Notes under the pieces: model-generated
Told to the model about the DNA's origin: nothing
The model's database searches: none
The model's input: the letters and a program-made list of their open reading frames with translations, nothing else
Made by a program: the position numbers and the translations under genes
Source: Methylococcaceae bacterium
Lineage (GTDB): Bacteria > Pseudomonadota > Gammaproteobacteria > Methylococcales > Methylomonadaceae
Length of the DNA: 54,249 nt
Reading direction: 5' to 3'
NCBI GenBank assembly: GCA_030627205.1
Contig: DAOUSN010000013.1
Coordinates: 1-54,249 of the forward strand
Part shown: in pieces, positions 1-7,994 of the stretch
How positions within the stretch are numbered: the first letter of the stretch is position 1
Layout: the number at the start of each line of letters is the position of its first letter

Positions 1-2
1 AT

Positions 3-137
3 TTTTCATTTGACCGTAGTGAAGGGGTTCATCAAGCCGTCAGAACCTTAATACAATTAGGGACGATTGAAATATTAGGAAAATTAGCTAATGTTAATTA
101 TGAAACTTGCCTAAAACTATCACAAGTGCCAGCCTAA
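3..137 (+). CDS. C-terminal fragment of an unidentified protein
   Basis: An open frame runs from the left edge to a TAA at 135-137 and encodes 44 residues beginning FSFDRSEGVHQ and ending LSQVPA. The other two plus-strand frames are broken by stops within the first 60 bases or so. The codons look like those of the neighbouring genes. The 5' part lies outside the window and I do not recognise the family from this tail. Confidence 0.5.
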   Translation, partial: FSFDRSEGVHQAVRTLIQLGTIEILGKLANVNYETCLKLSQVPA

Positions 138-194
138 ATAACACGGCTATTCCCTTTGTTAAATATTATATTTAAATATCAATAACCTCTGTAC

Positions 195-240
195 TTGACA
201 TCCTCCCCTCCCTAAAGGAAGGGGATTCCTTATTACTAAG
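195..240. mobile_element. Orphan IS200/IS605-type end (hairpin remnant)
   Basis: The stretch TTGACATCCTCCCC followed by a stem-loop (205-224: CCCCT.CC, loop TAAA, GG.AGGGG, one mismatch) and GGATTCC closely resembles the subterminal hairpin of IS200/IS605/IS1341 elements. No transposase or TnpB frame lies next to it and no second end was seen, so it looks like a solo end or remnant. It sits between the unidentified gene at the left edge and the PilZ gene. Confidence 0.45.
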
Positions 241-272
241 GAGTGAGCATGTATCGCTACTAAAAATTGCTT

Positions 273-755
273 TTAAAAATCTTGAAAAACCAATTCTGTT
301 TGGGTTTCAAGTAAATGATCCCCTAAATCATGACGTGTATGATCAAATTTAATCCCATAAATCTTTTGAGCATAAACCTCTTCCCGAATAATTTTAGATG
401 GAATTTCAAATTTTTTGTCACCGTTAAAAATAAGAACTAAGTTAATCTTTTTATCAATCCTAATTTTTTCAGGACTAGAAACCAAAACACCTTTGCTACT
501 AATATCAAGTAATTCAACCATAATTGGTCGACGATAACTAAATAAAAAATGTCCTCCAAAAATATTAACTTGATTAATAGAGACGACAATATCATTTCTA
601 ATATAACGTATCGTTGTACGTTGATTATTATAATTTTTCATTGCTGGATCTATCCCTAAATTATCATGCTTTAAATGTCCCTGTAATAAATGTTCATCGT
701 CAAAAGAGTCGAAGAAATCATCATCAATATCTAGTTCTGCTGGAGAGTCACGCAT
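273..755 (-). CDS. PilZ domain protein
   Basis: This 160-residue soluble protein has the two c-di-GMP-binding signatures of PilZ domains: an RxxxR (RTTIR, about residue 46) and, about 40 residues later, DxSxxG (DISSKG, about residue 85). A closing YGIKFD strand follows. The first 40 residues are acidic (DIDDDFFDSFDDE) and probably disordered. PilZ domains are receptors for cyclic di-GMP; the output here is unknown. It is transcribed alone, divergently from the ABC cluster. No clear Shine-Dalgarno precedes the ATG at 755. A second protein with a probable atypical PilZ domain is encoded at 4818-6413, so c-di-GMP signalling recurs nearby. Confidence 0.8.
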   Translation of the reverse strand: MRDSPAELDIDDDFFDSFDDEHLLQGHLKHDNLGIDPAMKNYNNQRTTIRYIRNDIVVSINQVNIFGGHFLFSYRRPIMVELLDISSKGVLVSSPEKIRIDKKINLVLIFNGDKKFEIPSKIIREEVYAQKIYGIKFDHTRHDLGDHLLETQTELVFQDF

Positions 756-958
756 AATTTTTTAAAATCTTCACTTTTTAAAAACATAATGATACTAATT
801 ATAAAAGAATATTTCTAAAATAAATAATTTTTAATTAAATTTTGTTATCTTGATGACAATGTTATCTTGATGACAATAAAATGATAAATTATTTAATAAT
901 CCGTTAAAATTGAGGCGTAAACCTAAATTATTTTAGATAAATAACAACTTTTTAATTC
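756..958. promoter_or_regulatory. Divergent promoter region of the PilZ gene and ABC cluster; tandem operator at 843-876
   Basis: Two exact, directly adjacent copies of the 17-mer TGTTATCTTGATGACAA occupy 843-859 and 860-876. Each copy is itself an imperfect inverted repeat (TGTTATC / GATGACA, 6 of 7 positions). A TTGATG at 868-873 followed about 16 bp later by TATTTA at 890-895 could be a weak sigma-70 promoter for the gene at 959, so the second copy would overlap the -35 element. The arrangement suits a dimeric regulator binding side by side. No regulator gene is nearby. Confidence 0.5.
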
Positions 959-2143
959 ATGAAAAAATTCCAAGTTCTACTCATACTCGCTTTAATTTTT
1001 ACTTTATTTCAAAGTAATATTAGTTTAGCTAAACCTAAACAGTTTATAAAAATTGCTTATATTACTCAAGAAAAATCTATTCCTGCGGCATTGTCTAATC
1101 TTGATGCTTTTGTTCAAAATAAAGGACTTGTAGGCGCAGCACTTGCAATTGAAGATAATAATACCACAGGTCAATTTACTGCCCAACACTATGAACTTGT
1201 TAAAATAATTGTCCCTTTAACTGGTGATCCTCAACAATGGTTTATTAAAAATATTACGGAGGATATTAATTTTATCGTGGTTAATTTACCTGTTACTCAA
1301 TTAAAATTGATCGCTGATTTACCCCAAGCACAAAATAAATTATTATTTGATGTTGCAACCCGTGATGATGATTTGCGAGGACAGCAATGTCGGGATAATC
1401 TACTCCACATACAGCCTAGTCGTACCATGCGAGCCGATGCGTTAGCGCAATTTATGTTAAAAAAACGTTGGCAAAAATGGTTTTTAGTCTCTGGCACAGA
1501 TAAAAATGATCGCTTATTCTCTAAAGCCCTTCAACGTTCTGCAAAGAAATTTGGAATGAAAATTATTGCCGAAAAAATATGGTCGCATACTTACGATGCG
1601 CGTCGTACCGCTCAATCTGATGTTCCTTTATTTACTCAAGAAGTTGATGATTATGATGTGTTAGTTATAGCCGATGAAAAAGGACTATTTGGTGAATATT
1701 TAGCTTATAGAACTTGGAAACCCCGCCCCGTTATTGGTACTCAAGGTTTAGTTGCGACTTCTTGGCATAGAACTCATGAACAATGGGGAGCGGTGCAAAT
1801 GCAAAATCGTTTTAAAGAAGCCGCAGGAAGATTTATGGAAGAAGAAGACTATGCCGCTTATTTAGCCGTAAGAGCCATTGGAGAAGCCTCGGTACGAATG
1901 AAAACCAATCAATTAACCCCGATTAAAAATTATCTATTAGGTGATAAATTTGCTTTACAAGGCTATAAAGGTAAGCCGCTATCATTTAGAGCGTGGAATG
2001 GTCAATTAAGACAACCTATCTTATTAGCCGCGCCGCGTTCATTAGTAACGGTTGCCCCTATCGAAGGCTTTTTACATAAAACAACAGAGCTTGATACCCT
2101 AGGCATTGATTTGCCAGAATCCAAATGTGAGAAAAAAGAATGA
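959..2143 (+). CDS. ABC transporter substrate-binding protein, PQQ-dependent alcohol dehydrogenase system
   Basis: This 394-residue exported protein carries an N-terminal signal peptide (residues 1-24, ending SLA). It has the type 1 periplasmic-binding fold seen in branched-chain amino acid receptors. The stretches CRDNLLHIQPSR, RADALAQFMLKKRW and YAAYLAVRAIGEA are typical of the family tied by name to PQQ-dependent alcohol dehydrogenase systems (TIGR03863 type). It probably binds a ligand in the periplasm, and the ligand is unknown. The stop overlaps the start of the next gene by ATGA (2140-2143), so translation is likely coupled. It is the first gene of a four-gene operon and follows the tandem operator at 843-876. 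Assignment is from family recollection plus gene order. Confidence 0.8.
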   Translation: MKKFQVLLILALIFTLFQSNISLAKPKQFIKIAYITQEKSIPAALSNLDAFVQNKGLVGAALAIEDNNTTGQFTAQHYELVKIIVPLTGDPQQWFIKNITEDINFIVVNLPVTQLKLIADLPQAQNKLLFDVATRDDDLRGQQCRDNLLHIQPSRTMRADALAQFMLKKRWQKWFLVSGTDKNDRLFSKALQRSAKKFGMKIIAEKIWSHTYDARRTAQSDVPLFTQEVDDYDVLVIADEKGLFGEYLAYRTWKPRPVIGTQGLVATSWHRTHEQWGAVQMQNRFKEAAGRFMEEEDYAAYLAVRAIGEASVRMKTNQLTPIKNYLLGDKFALQGYKGKPLSFRAWNGQLRQPILLAAPRSLVTVAPIEGFLHKTTELDTLGIDLPESKCEKKE

Positions 2144-3102
2144 AACAAATATTATTATCTGTCGGCTTACTATTATTGACAGTTACCATCGCTAAAGCCG
2201 AAACTGTTTTTGTGACCTTGGAAAAAGATAATGCTATCGCAATTGTTGACCCTATTAAAGGTAAACTTCTAAAAACAATCAAGGTAGGTCAACGTCCACG
2301 GGGTATTATGATAAGTAATGACAATAAACACTTATATATTGCCACGAGTGATGATAATACTATTAGAATTATTGATAGTGAAACTTTGAAAGAAATAGGA
2401 CAGCTACCCTCTGGAGACGACCCTGAAACCTTTGCCCTATCACCTACAGGCGATAGATTATATGTTTCAAATGAAGATGATAATTTAGTGACAGTAATTG
2501 ATATTGCGGCTAAAAAAGTCATTAAGTCGATTAAAGTCGGCGTTGAGCCAGAAGGTATTGCCGTGAGTCCTGATAATAATTGGGTCGTCAGTGCTTCTGA
2601 AACTACTAATATGATTCATTGGATTAATACTAAAACCTTGGAAATTGTTGAAAATACGCTAGTTGATCCCCGACCTAGAGCAGTGCATTTTAGCGCAGAT
2701 AGTCAACAATTATGGGTCACCTCAGAAATTGCAGGCACACTTACTATTATAGATGTCTCCACTAAAAAAATTATTAAAAATATCGCTTTAAAAATCCAAG
2801 GTGTTAGTCGAGATAAAATTTTACCTGTCGGGGTAGTGATTGATAAGCTGGGAAATTATGCTTATGTTGCCATGGGATCGGCTAATCGAGTGGCAGTTAT
2901 TAATGCAAAAACCTTTGAAGTGGAAAAATTCTTATTAGTCGGACAACGAGTTTGGAATATAGCTTTTTCACCCGATCAAAAACGACTTTATACTACTAAT
3001 GGAACGAGTAACGATATTTCAATTATTGATTTAAGCTCACATAAAGTGACAAAATCAGTAGGCGTAGGACGTTACCCGTGGGGCATTGTGTCTAAACCAT
3101 GA
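2140..3102 (+). CDS. YVTN beta-propeller protein associated with PQQ-dependent catabolism
   Basis: This 320-residue protein has a signal peptide (about 1-20, ending AKA) and then about seven repeats of the YVTN type. Typical units are LYIATSDDNTIRIID, LYVSNEDDNLVTVID and LYTTNGTSNDISIID, with spaced VG.RP.GI motifs. Such proteins form a periplasmic beta-propeller. The family (TIGR03866 type) is found beside PQQ-dependent alcohol dehydrogenases and the same ABC genes as here. Its biochemical role is not established, though it may be a scaffold or sensor. It overlaps both neighbours by ATGA, placing it firmly inside the operon. Confidence 0.82.
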   Translation: MKQILLSVGLLLLTVTIAKAETVFVTLEKDNAIAIVDPIKGKLLKTIKVGQRPRGIMISNDNKHLYIATSDDNTIRIIDSETLKEIGQLPSGDDPETFALSPTGDRLYVSNEDDNLVTVIDIAAKKVIKSIKVGVEPEGIAVSPDNNWVVSASETTNMIHWINTKTLEIVENTLVDPRPRAVHFSADSQQLWVTSEIAGTLTIIDVSTKKIIKNIALKIQGVSRDKILPVGVVIDKLGNYAYVAMGSANRVAVINAKTFEVEKFLLVGQRVWNIAFSPDQKRLYTTNGTSNDISIIDLSSHKVTKSVGVGRYPWGIVSKP

Positions 3103-3833
3103 AAACTGCCTTATCTGTTAAAAATATAAATTTTTCTTATGGAAAAAAAACTGCACTCAAGAATATTAGTTTCACTATTAATAGTGGAGAATGTACCCTG
3201 TTATTAGGGGCTAATGGTGCAGGTAAAAGTACCTTATTTTCATTAATTACCCGCTTATATGATAGTCGTGATGGCACTATTAGCTTGTGTGGCTTTGATA
3301 TAAAAAAACACTCTCGACAGGCATTAATGCGCCTTGGAGTTGTCTTTCAACAAACAACCTTAGATATAGATTTAACCGTGTTGCAAAACCTACGTTATCA
3401 TATTGCATTACATGGTATGAGTCGAAAACAAGGTAATTTGCGGATTCAAGAAGAACTTGAACGCTTCAATATGTATGAACGCCGCCATGAACAAGTTCGT
3501 CAACTTAATGGTGGACATAAACGCCGGGTAGAAATTGCCCGATCTTTACTCCATAAACCTTCATTATTATTACTTGATGAACCTACGGTAGGGCTTGATG
3601 TTCCTAGTCGTAAAAGTATTGTTGAGCATGTTCATCAACTGGCAACAGGGAATCAAATAGCAGTTTTATGGGCAACACATTTAATTGATGAAATTTATCC
3701 TGATGATAGTTTACTGGTTTTACATCAAGGTGAAATTAAAGCGCGTGGCTCTATTAATCACATTTTAGAAAAAACCCAGCGTCAAAATATTAGTGATGCC
3801 TTTTATAAGTTAACAACAGGTGAGTCTGCATGA
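3099..3833 (+). CDS. ABC transporter ATP-binding protein, PQQ-dependent alcohol dehydrogenase system
   Basis: This is a 244-residue ABC ATPase. Walker A is GANGAGKST near residues 38-46, Walker B is LLLLDEPTVGLD near 156-167, and the H-loop is ATH near 193. The signature motif is altered: QLNGGHKRR replaces the usual LSGGQ (N for S, H for Q). It belongs to the DrrA/CcmA-like group that pairs with ABC-2 permeases. It powers the transporter completed by the permease that starts in its stop codon (ATGA at 3830-3833). The family corresponds to the ATPase of the Ped-type alcohol-oxidation exporters; direction and substrate are unknown. Confidence 0.88.
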   Translation: MKTALSVKNINFSYGKKTALKNISFTINSGECTLLLGANGAGKSTLFSLITRLYDSRDGTISLCGFDIKKHSRQALMRLGVVFQQTTLDIDLTVLQNLRYHIALHGMSRKQGNLRIQEELERFNMYERRHEQVRQLNGGHKRRVEIARSLLHKPSLLLLDEPTVGLDVPSRKSIVEHVHQLATGNQIAVLWATHLIDEIYPDDSLLVLHQGEIKARGSINHILEKTQRQNISDAFYKLTTGESA

Positions 3834-4630
3834 TAATACTGTATTTTTGGCGAGTAATGTTGGGAATTACAAATCGGGAGTTATTACGTTTTTTAAAACA
3901 AAAAGAACGTTTTATTTCAGCTTTAGTTAGACCATTAATCTGGTTATTTGTTTTTGCCGCAGGTTTCAGAGCGACATTAGGGCTTGCCATTATTCCTCCT
4001 TATGAAACCTATATTTTATATGAAGTTTATATAGCCCCTGGACTTATTGGCATGATACAGCTTTTTAATGGGATGCAAAGCTCGTTATCTATGGTTTATG
4101 ATCGTGAAATGGGCAGTATGCGAATTCTTATGGTTTGTCCCTTACCACGTTGGTTTTTACTGATTTGTAAGTTAATAGCAGGGACGGCAGTTTCTATTTT
4201 ACAAGTGTATGTTTTTTTAATCATCGCGTGGTTTTATGATATTCAAGCCCCTGAAATAGGCTATTTATCCATATTTCCCGCGCTAATTTTATCAGGATTA
4301 ATGCTAGGGGCATTAGGTTTATTAATGTCTTCTTTAATTAAACAATTAGAAAATTTTGCAGGGGTGATGAACTTTGTTATTTTCCCGATGTTTTTTATGT
4401 CTACGGCACTTTACCCTTTATGGAAAATAAAAGAATCTAGTTTATTGTTATATAATTTAGCGCACTATAACCCCTTTTCACAGGCAGTAGAATTAATACG
4501 CTTTGCCTGGTATGGGCAATTTAATCAATCTGCTTTTATTTATACTTTAGTGGCTTTTATTATTTTTATGTCGGCGGCGATTTTCGGTTATAACCCTTCT
4601 AAAGGGATGATGATGAAAAAAGGTAGATAA
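3830..4630 (+). CDS. ABC-2 type permease, PQQ-dependent alcohol dehydrogenase system
   Basis: This 266-residue integral membrane protein has about six hydrophobic segments (roughly 30-48, 65-80, 105-128, 140-165, 170-195, 235-255). The conserved ABC-2 stretch YDREMGSMRILMVCPLPR lies in the cytoplasmic loop. It pairs with the ATPase immediately upstream. An ABC-2 permease usually exports, so combined with a periplasmic binding protein and a beta-propeller this is an unusual four-part system known from alcohol-oxidising bacteria. The start overlaps the previous stop by ATGA. No clear terminator follows, and 4631-4817 holds only a 5-bp palindrome, TGCTA-AA-TAGCA. Confidence 0.85.
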   Translation: MIILYFWRVMLGITNRELLRFLKQKERFISALVRPLIWLFVFAAGFRATLGLAIIPPYETYILYEVYIAPGLIGMIQLFNGMQSSLSMVYDREMGSMRILMVCPLPRWFLLICKLIAGTAVSILQVYVFLIIAWFYDIQAPEIGYLSIFPALILSGLMLGALGLLMSSLIKQLENFAGVMNFVIFPMFFMSTALYPLWKIKESSLLLYNLAHYNPFSQAVELIRFAWYGQFNQSAFIYTLVAFIIFMSAAIFGYNPSKGMMMKKGR

Positions 4631-4817
4631 ATTTGCTAACAAAGTATTTCTAAACTTTTAGTATCAACCCGACAATAATAACATTTCATATTGACGAATT
4701 TAGTTCTTAAGTTAAGATTAATGCTAAATAGCAATATAAAAATTGCTAAAAAAAACAGCTCTGGAAAAGAATTCCATGAGTGATTGACTATTTAATCTTA
4801 ATTATTATGAGAAGCTT

Positions 4818-6413
4818 GTGAAAAACTCTTTTTTTCTAGTTCTTCCTCCACAGCAAAAAAATTCAGAACATTTAAAGCTCTACGAGGAAGATACCTTAAG
4901 GCAATGGATTGCTGATTTACCGACAGCAAATCAAGGCCTAACCACACGTTTATTTCATGATTTTATTAGAGATTTTAATAAAATAGAAATGGATGTACAA
5001 CTTAGGCTGGATACCTTAGAAACCTTAAAACTTAATTTTTTTGAAATAGAAGATTATTTACGGATAAGACTCTCTAAAATGGGTTTTCCTAAAGGAGAAA
5101 ATGAGCAAAAAATTCTTAAGGTCGTAACGTCTATTGAACAAGAGTTTGCCCTTGGTTATTGGATAGTAGTTAGAGCATTAACAAGGCGAGGCACAGGCTG
5201 GTTTCAGGGTAAAAATATAGCTTTATCTATTCAGCGCACCATAAAAAACTTAGGTTATATTGTGGTTACATATTATATGATGTGTTTACCTGTTCCAGAT
5301 TGGGTGTGGATAGATTTACATTCACTTTATAAATTAAGTATTAAAGTTAAAAAAGAAAATATAAAAATTCCCGATGACCTAGACAATCCAAGTGATGTCA
5401 GCACTATAACAGAAAATTATATACAAATACTGCTATTAAGCCTGACAGACCCAAGAGGTTTAATGCAAAAAGAAGTACAACAGGTTTATAATTTTTTAGG
5501 AAAATTTGGTAATTTGGTTCATTTACAAAAAAAACCAATTTCTATGCAAATGTTACAATGTGTGGTGCTAGTTGACGAAGATGCACCACCTGAATTTGAA
5601 CGTACAGAACAACCTCCTAACTCAGGAAAATTATACCTTAATTTTACTGATCTTTATAAAGTGATCGAGCAACGAGATAAAGTAGTAAATAAAAATTGTG
5701 ACCGCTTTAATTCTATTAATATTCATCAAGAAAAAACCAGCAAATTAGCAACCGAATTGATTGACTACCTAGAGCAACGATGGATAGGGTCAGAACTTCA
5801 AGGAACACCTTGTTTTGTAGATCGTTTAGATAGAATTTTTTCGATTGGCTTAGAAACAACCTATGAATTACAATCTTCAAATACACAGCAACAAAATAAA
5901 AAGTTAGAATATTTAGCCCAATCTTCTTCAAAGAGATCCTTATCCTGTAGTTTTAATACAGAAGGGCTTATCTCTACAGGAAGTTTGGTAAGTTTTAGAA
6001 AAATAGATTCTCCTCAAAATACATGTTCTTTAGGTATCGTTAACAAAATAATTGTACCTAAACATGAACACCGACAATTAGATTTTGAAATTAGATTAAT
6101 TACCTCTAGAATTTATGCTGTTTCTTATACTTTAAAAAGTAAAATGAATGAGGATATATTACAAAAAGCGTTATTCTATAAAGAAAAAGATATGGATAAT
6201 GAAAAACATTTTATTATTGTTGACTCCTATTTGCTTAAAGAAGGAAACACCATCAAATTAAGCTTATCGACAGATAAATTCTTAGTTAAACTTTTGCATA
6301 AAAAAAATGTGGGTTTAGGCTATTGGCAATTTGAATGTAAACGAAAGGCTGAAACGAAAACCATAAAAAAGACAAAAATAATTAAAGAGAAGCAAGGTTA
6401 TGATTTTATTTGA
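4818..6413 (+). CDS. Probable atypical PilZ, FimW-like c-di-GMP effector
   Basis: This 531-residue soluble protein appears to start at a GTG: the nearby ATG at 4807 leads to a stop after four codons, and a GAGAAG lies 4-9 bases upstream of the GTG. The N-terminal 120 residues (WIADLPTANQGLTTRLFHD, then a leucine-rich helical stretch) resemble a family in Pseudomonas and relatives annotated as cyclic di-GMP receptors with an atypical PilZ domain (FimW group). The C-terminal part (about 370-510) is beta-rich and could be that domain, but I see no canonical RxxxR/DxSxxG. It stands alone in its transcription unit. Function is uncertain. Confidence 0.5.
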   Translation: MKNSFFLVLPPQQKNSEHLKLYEEDTLRQWIADLPTANQGLTTRLFHDFIRDFNKIEMDVQLRLDTLETLKLNFFEIEDYLRIRLSKMGFPKGENEQKILKVVTSIEQEFALGYWIVVRALTRRGTGWFQGKNIALSIQRTIKNLGYIVVTYYMMCLPVPDWVWIDLHSLYKLSIKVKKENIKIPDDLDNPSDVSTITENYIQILLLSLTDPRGLMQKEVQQVYNFLGKFGNLVHLQKKPISMQMLQCVVLVDEDAPPEFERTEQPPNSGKLYLNFTDLYKVIEQRDKVVNKNCDRFNSINIHQEKTSKLATELIDYLEQRWIGSELQGTPCFVDRLDRIFSIGLETTYELQSSNTQQQNKKLEYLAQSSSKRSLSCSFNTEGLISTGSLVSFRKIDSPQNTCSLGIVNKIIVPKHEHRQLDFEIRLITSRIYAVSYTLKSKMNEDILQKALFYKEKDMDNEKHFIIVDSYLLKEGNTIKLSLSTDKFLVKLLHKKNVGLGYWQFECKRKAETKTIKKTKIIKEKQGYDFI

Positions 6414-6553
6414 AACTTGATATTTTACGCCTTAAATAATTGTCACTCACTGTACGAAAATTCATCAATAACAAATTATGCTTAAAATATAAAGGTGTTT
6501 ATGGTACTTTATCCATTTAAATACGCAAATAATAATAATTAAGAGGAAATAAA

Positions 6554-7042
6554 ATGAGTGATCCTGAACAAAATGAAACTGAAACTGAAACTGAGACTGA
6601 GACTGAGACTGCCAACAATTTACTTAGCACAGCGATGGAATTAAAAAACTCTAATCCCAAGGTTTTTTTTGGTGGAATAGCTGCTGTTGTCATTTTAATA
6701 TTAATCATTATAATGAGTTTAGGTAATACTAAAAAATTACCAACAGCATTTAAAAACTTATCTGTAGGTCAGCAGTATAGCTTAAAAGGTGCAAATAGTG
6801 CTGTTAACGAGAAGTCAACTATTAGCATGGTTTCCGTACCAGATACTATTTCTGCATTTGATGACACTAAAGAGAAAGGAGTTGATGGTTCTTGTAAACA
6901 ACAACCCGAAGGAACATTAGTTAAAGTTCTTGCTCTTCAAGACTTTGCAGGAAAAAAAGATGCCTTTGCTCAAGTTGAAGTTTTAACTGAGGGAAATTGT
7001 TTTGAAAGAAAAGGTTGGATACTTGCGATTGATATGCAATAA
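6554..7042 (+). CDS. Hypothetical single-pass membrane protein with N-terminal ET repeat
   Basis: This 162-residue protein has a strong Shine-Dalgarno (AAGAGGAAAT, 6541-6550) before the ATG. Residues 1-20 are acidic with six ET dipeptides, residues 38-56 form one hydrophobic segment (FFGGIAAVVILILIIIMSL), and the rest is probably extracytoplasmic. Two cysteines (SCKQQ and GNCFE) in that portion could form a disulfide. There is no signal peptidase site, so the segment is a membrane anchor. I do not recognise the family. It sits directly before the tRNA-Gly promoter. Confidence 0.65.
   Translation: MSDPEQNETETETETETETANNLLSTAMELKNSNPKVFFGGIAAVVILILIIIMSLGNTKKLPTAFKNLSVGQQYSLKGANSAVNEKSTISMVSVPDTISAFDDTKEKGVDGSCKQQPEGTLVKVLALQDFAGKKDAFAQVEVLTEGNCFERKGWILAIDMQ
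6575..6610 (+). repeat. Hexanucleotide tandem repeat coding for (ET)6
   Basis: Three GAAACT units are followed by three GAGACT units, all in frame. A change of copy number would lengthen or shorten the acidic tail without shifting the frame. Confidence 0.9.
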
Positions 7043-7051
7043 AATAAATTC

Positions 7052-7080
7052 TTGACAAATATTTATTTTAAGGTCATAAT
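7052..7080 (+). promoter_or_regulatory. Sigma-70 promoter of tRNA-Gly
   Basis: TTGACA at 7052-7057 is an exact -35 consensus. It is separated by 17 bp from CATAAT at 7075-7080 (five of six against TATAAT). The predicted start lies near 7087, about 12 bases before the mature tRNA. Confidence 0.8.
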
Positions 7081-7098
7081 ACTCGGATAAATTTCAAT

Positions 7099-7173
7099 GC
7101 GGGAATAGCTCAGTGGTAGAGCACAACCTTGCCAAGGTTGGGGTCGCGAGTTCGAATCTCGTTTCCCGCTCCA
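7099..7173 (+). tRNA. tRNA-Gly (anticodon GCC)
   Basis: The acceptor arms GCGGGAA and TTCCCGC pair fully. The D arm is AGCTCAGTGGTAGAGC, the anticodon arm is CAACC-TTGCCAA-GGTTG with GCC at the wobble to third positions, and the T arm carries GTTCGAATC. The CCA end is encoded (7171-7173). Confidence 0.97.
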
Positions 7174-7180
7174 AGATATT

Positions 7181-7209
7181 AAAGCCGCGAGATCTCGCGG
7201 CTTTTTCGT
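7181..7209 (+). terminator. Rho-independent terminator after tRNA-Gly
   Basis: AAAGCCGCGAGATCTCGCGGCTTT (7181-7204; perfect 12-bp self-complement) ends in a T run. It stands only eight bases after the tRNA-Gly CCA and separates it from tRNA-Cys. With no unpaired loop in the full palindrome, a few central bases must open. Confidence 0.8.
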
Positions 7210-7222
7210 TTATTTCTATTAA

Positions 7223-7296
7223 GGCTGCGTAGCAAAATGGTTATGCAGTGGCCTGCAAAGCCATCTACACCAGTTCGATTCTGGTCGCAGCCTCCA
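7223..7296 (+). tRNA. tRNA-Cys (anticodon GCA)
   Basis: The acceptor arms GGCTGCG and CGCAGCC pair fully. The anticodon arm is GTGGC-CTGCAAA-GCCAT (one G-T pair), with GCA in the loop. The T arm is CCAG-TTCGATT-CTGG, and CCA is encoded at 7294-7296. No consensus promoter fits in the short space after the terminator at 7181-7209, so expression may depend on readthrough. Confidence 0.97.
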
Positions 7297-7370
7297 TTAT
7301 TTAGCCATCTAAAATTTCTTTACATTTTTATTGATGCAATGCCAAACTATGAAATAACAACATAAATCAT

Positions 7371-7979
7371 TTACAAAGCTCCGCTATGTTGTAAGAGTTT
7401 ATAAATTGCCTCAGCCATCATCTGATAACCTTTAGTATTAGGATGGACTTGATCCGATTTTAACTCAGAAGAACTTAAAATATCAGCTAAAACCTCAATA
7501 TTAATCGGTATGTTTTCTGAGGTTGCAACCTGTTGATAAAATTCAGCACTTGTTAATAAAAACAAACCAAAACTAGGAACTCCCAACATAACCACTTTAA
7601 TATTGCGTTGCTTTGCTTCGGTTATCATTTGTCTCAGGTTTTCAGCAGTTTTTTGATGAGAAATCTTTTTTAATATATCATTCCCTCCGTGAATTAAAAT
7701 AAGTAATTCTGGTTTATATTTATCTAATAATTTAGGTAAACGCTTTAAACCTACACTACTAATTTCACCAGAAAAACCTGCATTGATAACCCGATGATGG
7801 CTAAGTTTTTCAAGAATAGCTGGGTAATTTGTTTTTTTAGTTGTGCCAACTCCATAAGTTAAACTATCACCAAATGCCAGAATAACCGCATCTTTAGCTA
7901 AAGGTGTAAAAATTTTTTCAGAATCGCCACAGGCTGTTAAAAAAATAAATAAGAAATAAAGCAAAAATTTTTTCATCAT
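7371..7979 (-). CDS. SGNH/GDSL lipoprotein hydrolase (TesA-like arylesterase)
   Basis: This 202-residue protein has a lipoprotein signal with lipobox LTAC (Cys17), so it is predicted to be lipid-anchored. The GDSL motif FGDSLTYG supplies the nucleophile Ser (about residue 39), and GGND gives block III. SDQVHPN near residues 176-182 supplies the Asp and His of the triad. Relatives such as TesA hydrolyse acyl esters, thioesters or lysophospholipids; substrate here is unknown. Its start codon lies only 15 bases from the divergent start of the SDR gene, and no Shine-Dalgarno is visible. Confidence 0.85.
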   Translation of the reverse strand: MMKKFLLYFLFIFLTACGDSEKIFTPLAKDAVILAFGDSLTYGVGTTKKTNYPAILEKLSHHRVINAGFSGEISSVGLKRLPKLLDKYKPELLILIHGGNDILKKISHQKTAENLRQMITEAKQRNIKVVMLGVPSFGLFLLTSAEFYQQVATSENIPINIEVLADILSSSELKSDQVHPNTKGYQMMAEAIYKLLQHSGAL

Positions 7980-7994
7980 AGTTTAAGGTTAGAT

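Noticed and set aside
6517..6708. Minus-strand ORF with a VSVSVS run
   Set aside because: It is the reverse complement of the (ET)6 hexamer repeat and has no supporting start signals.
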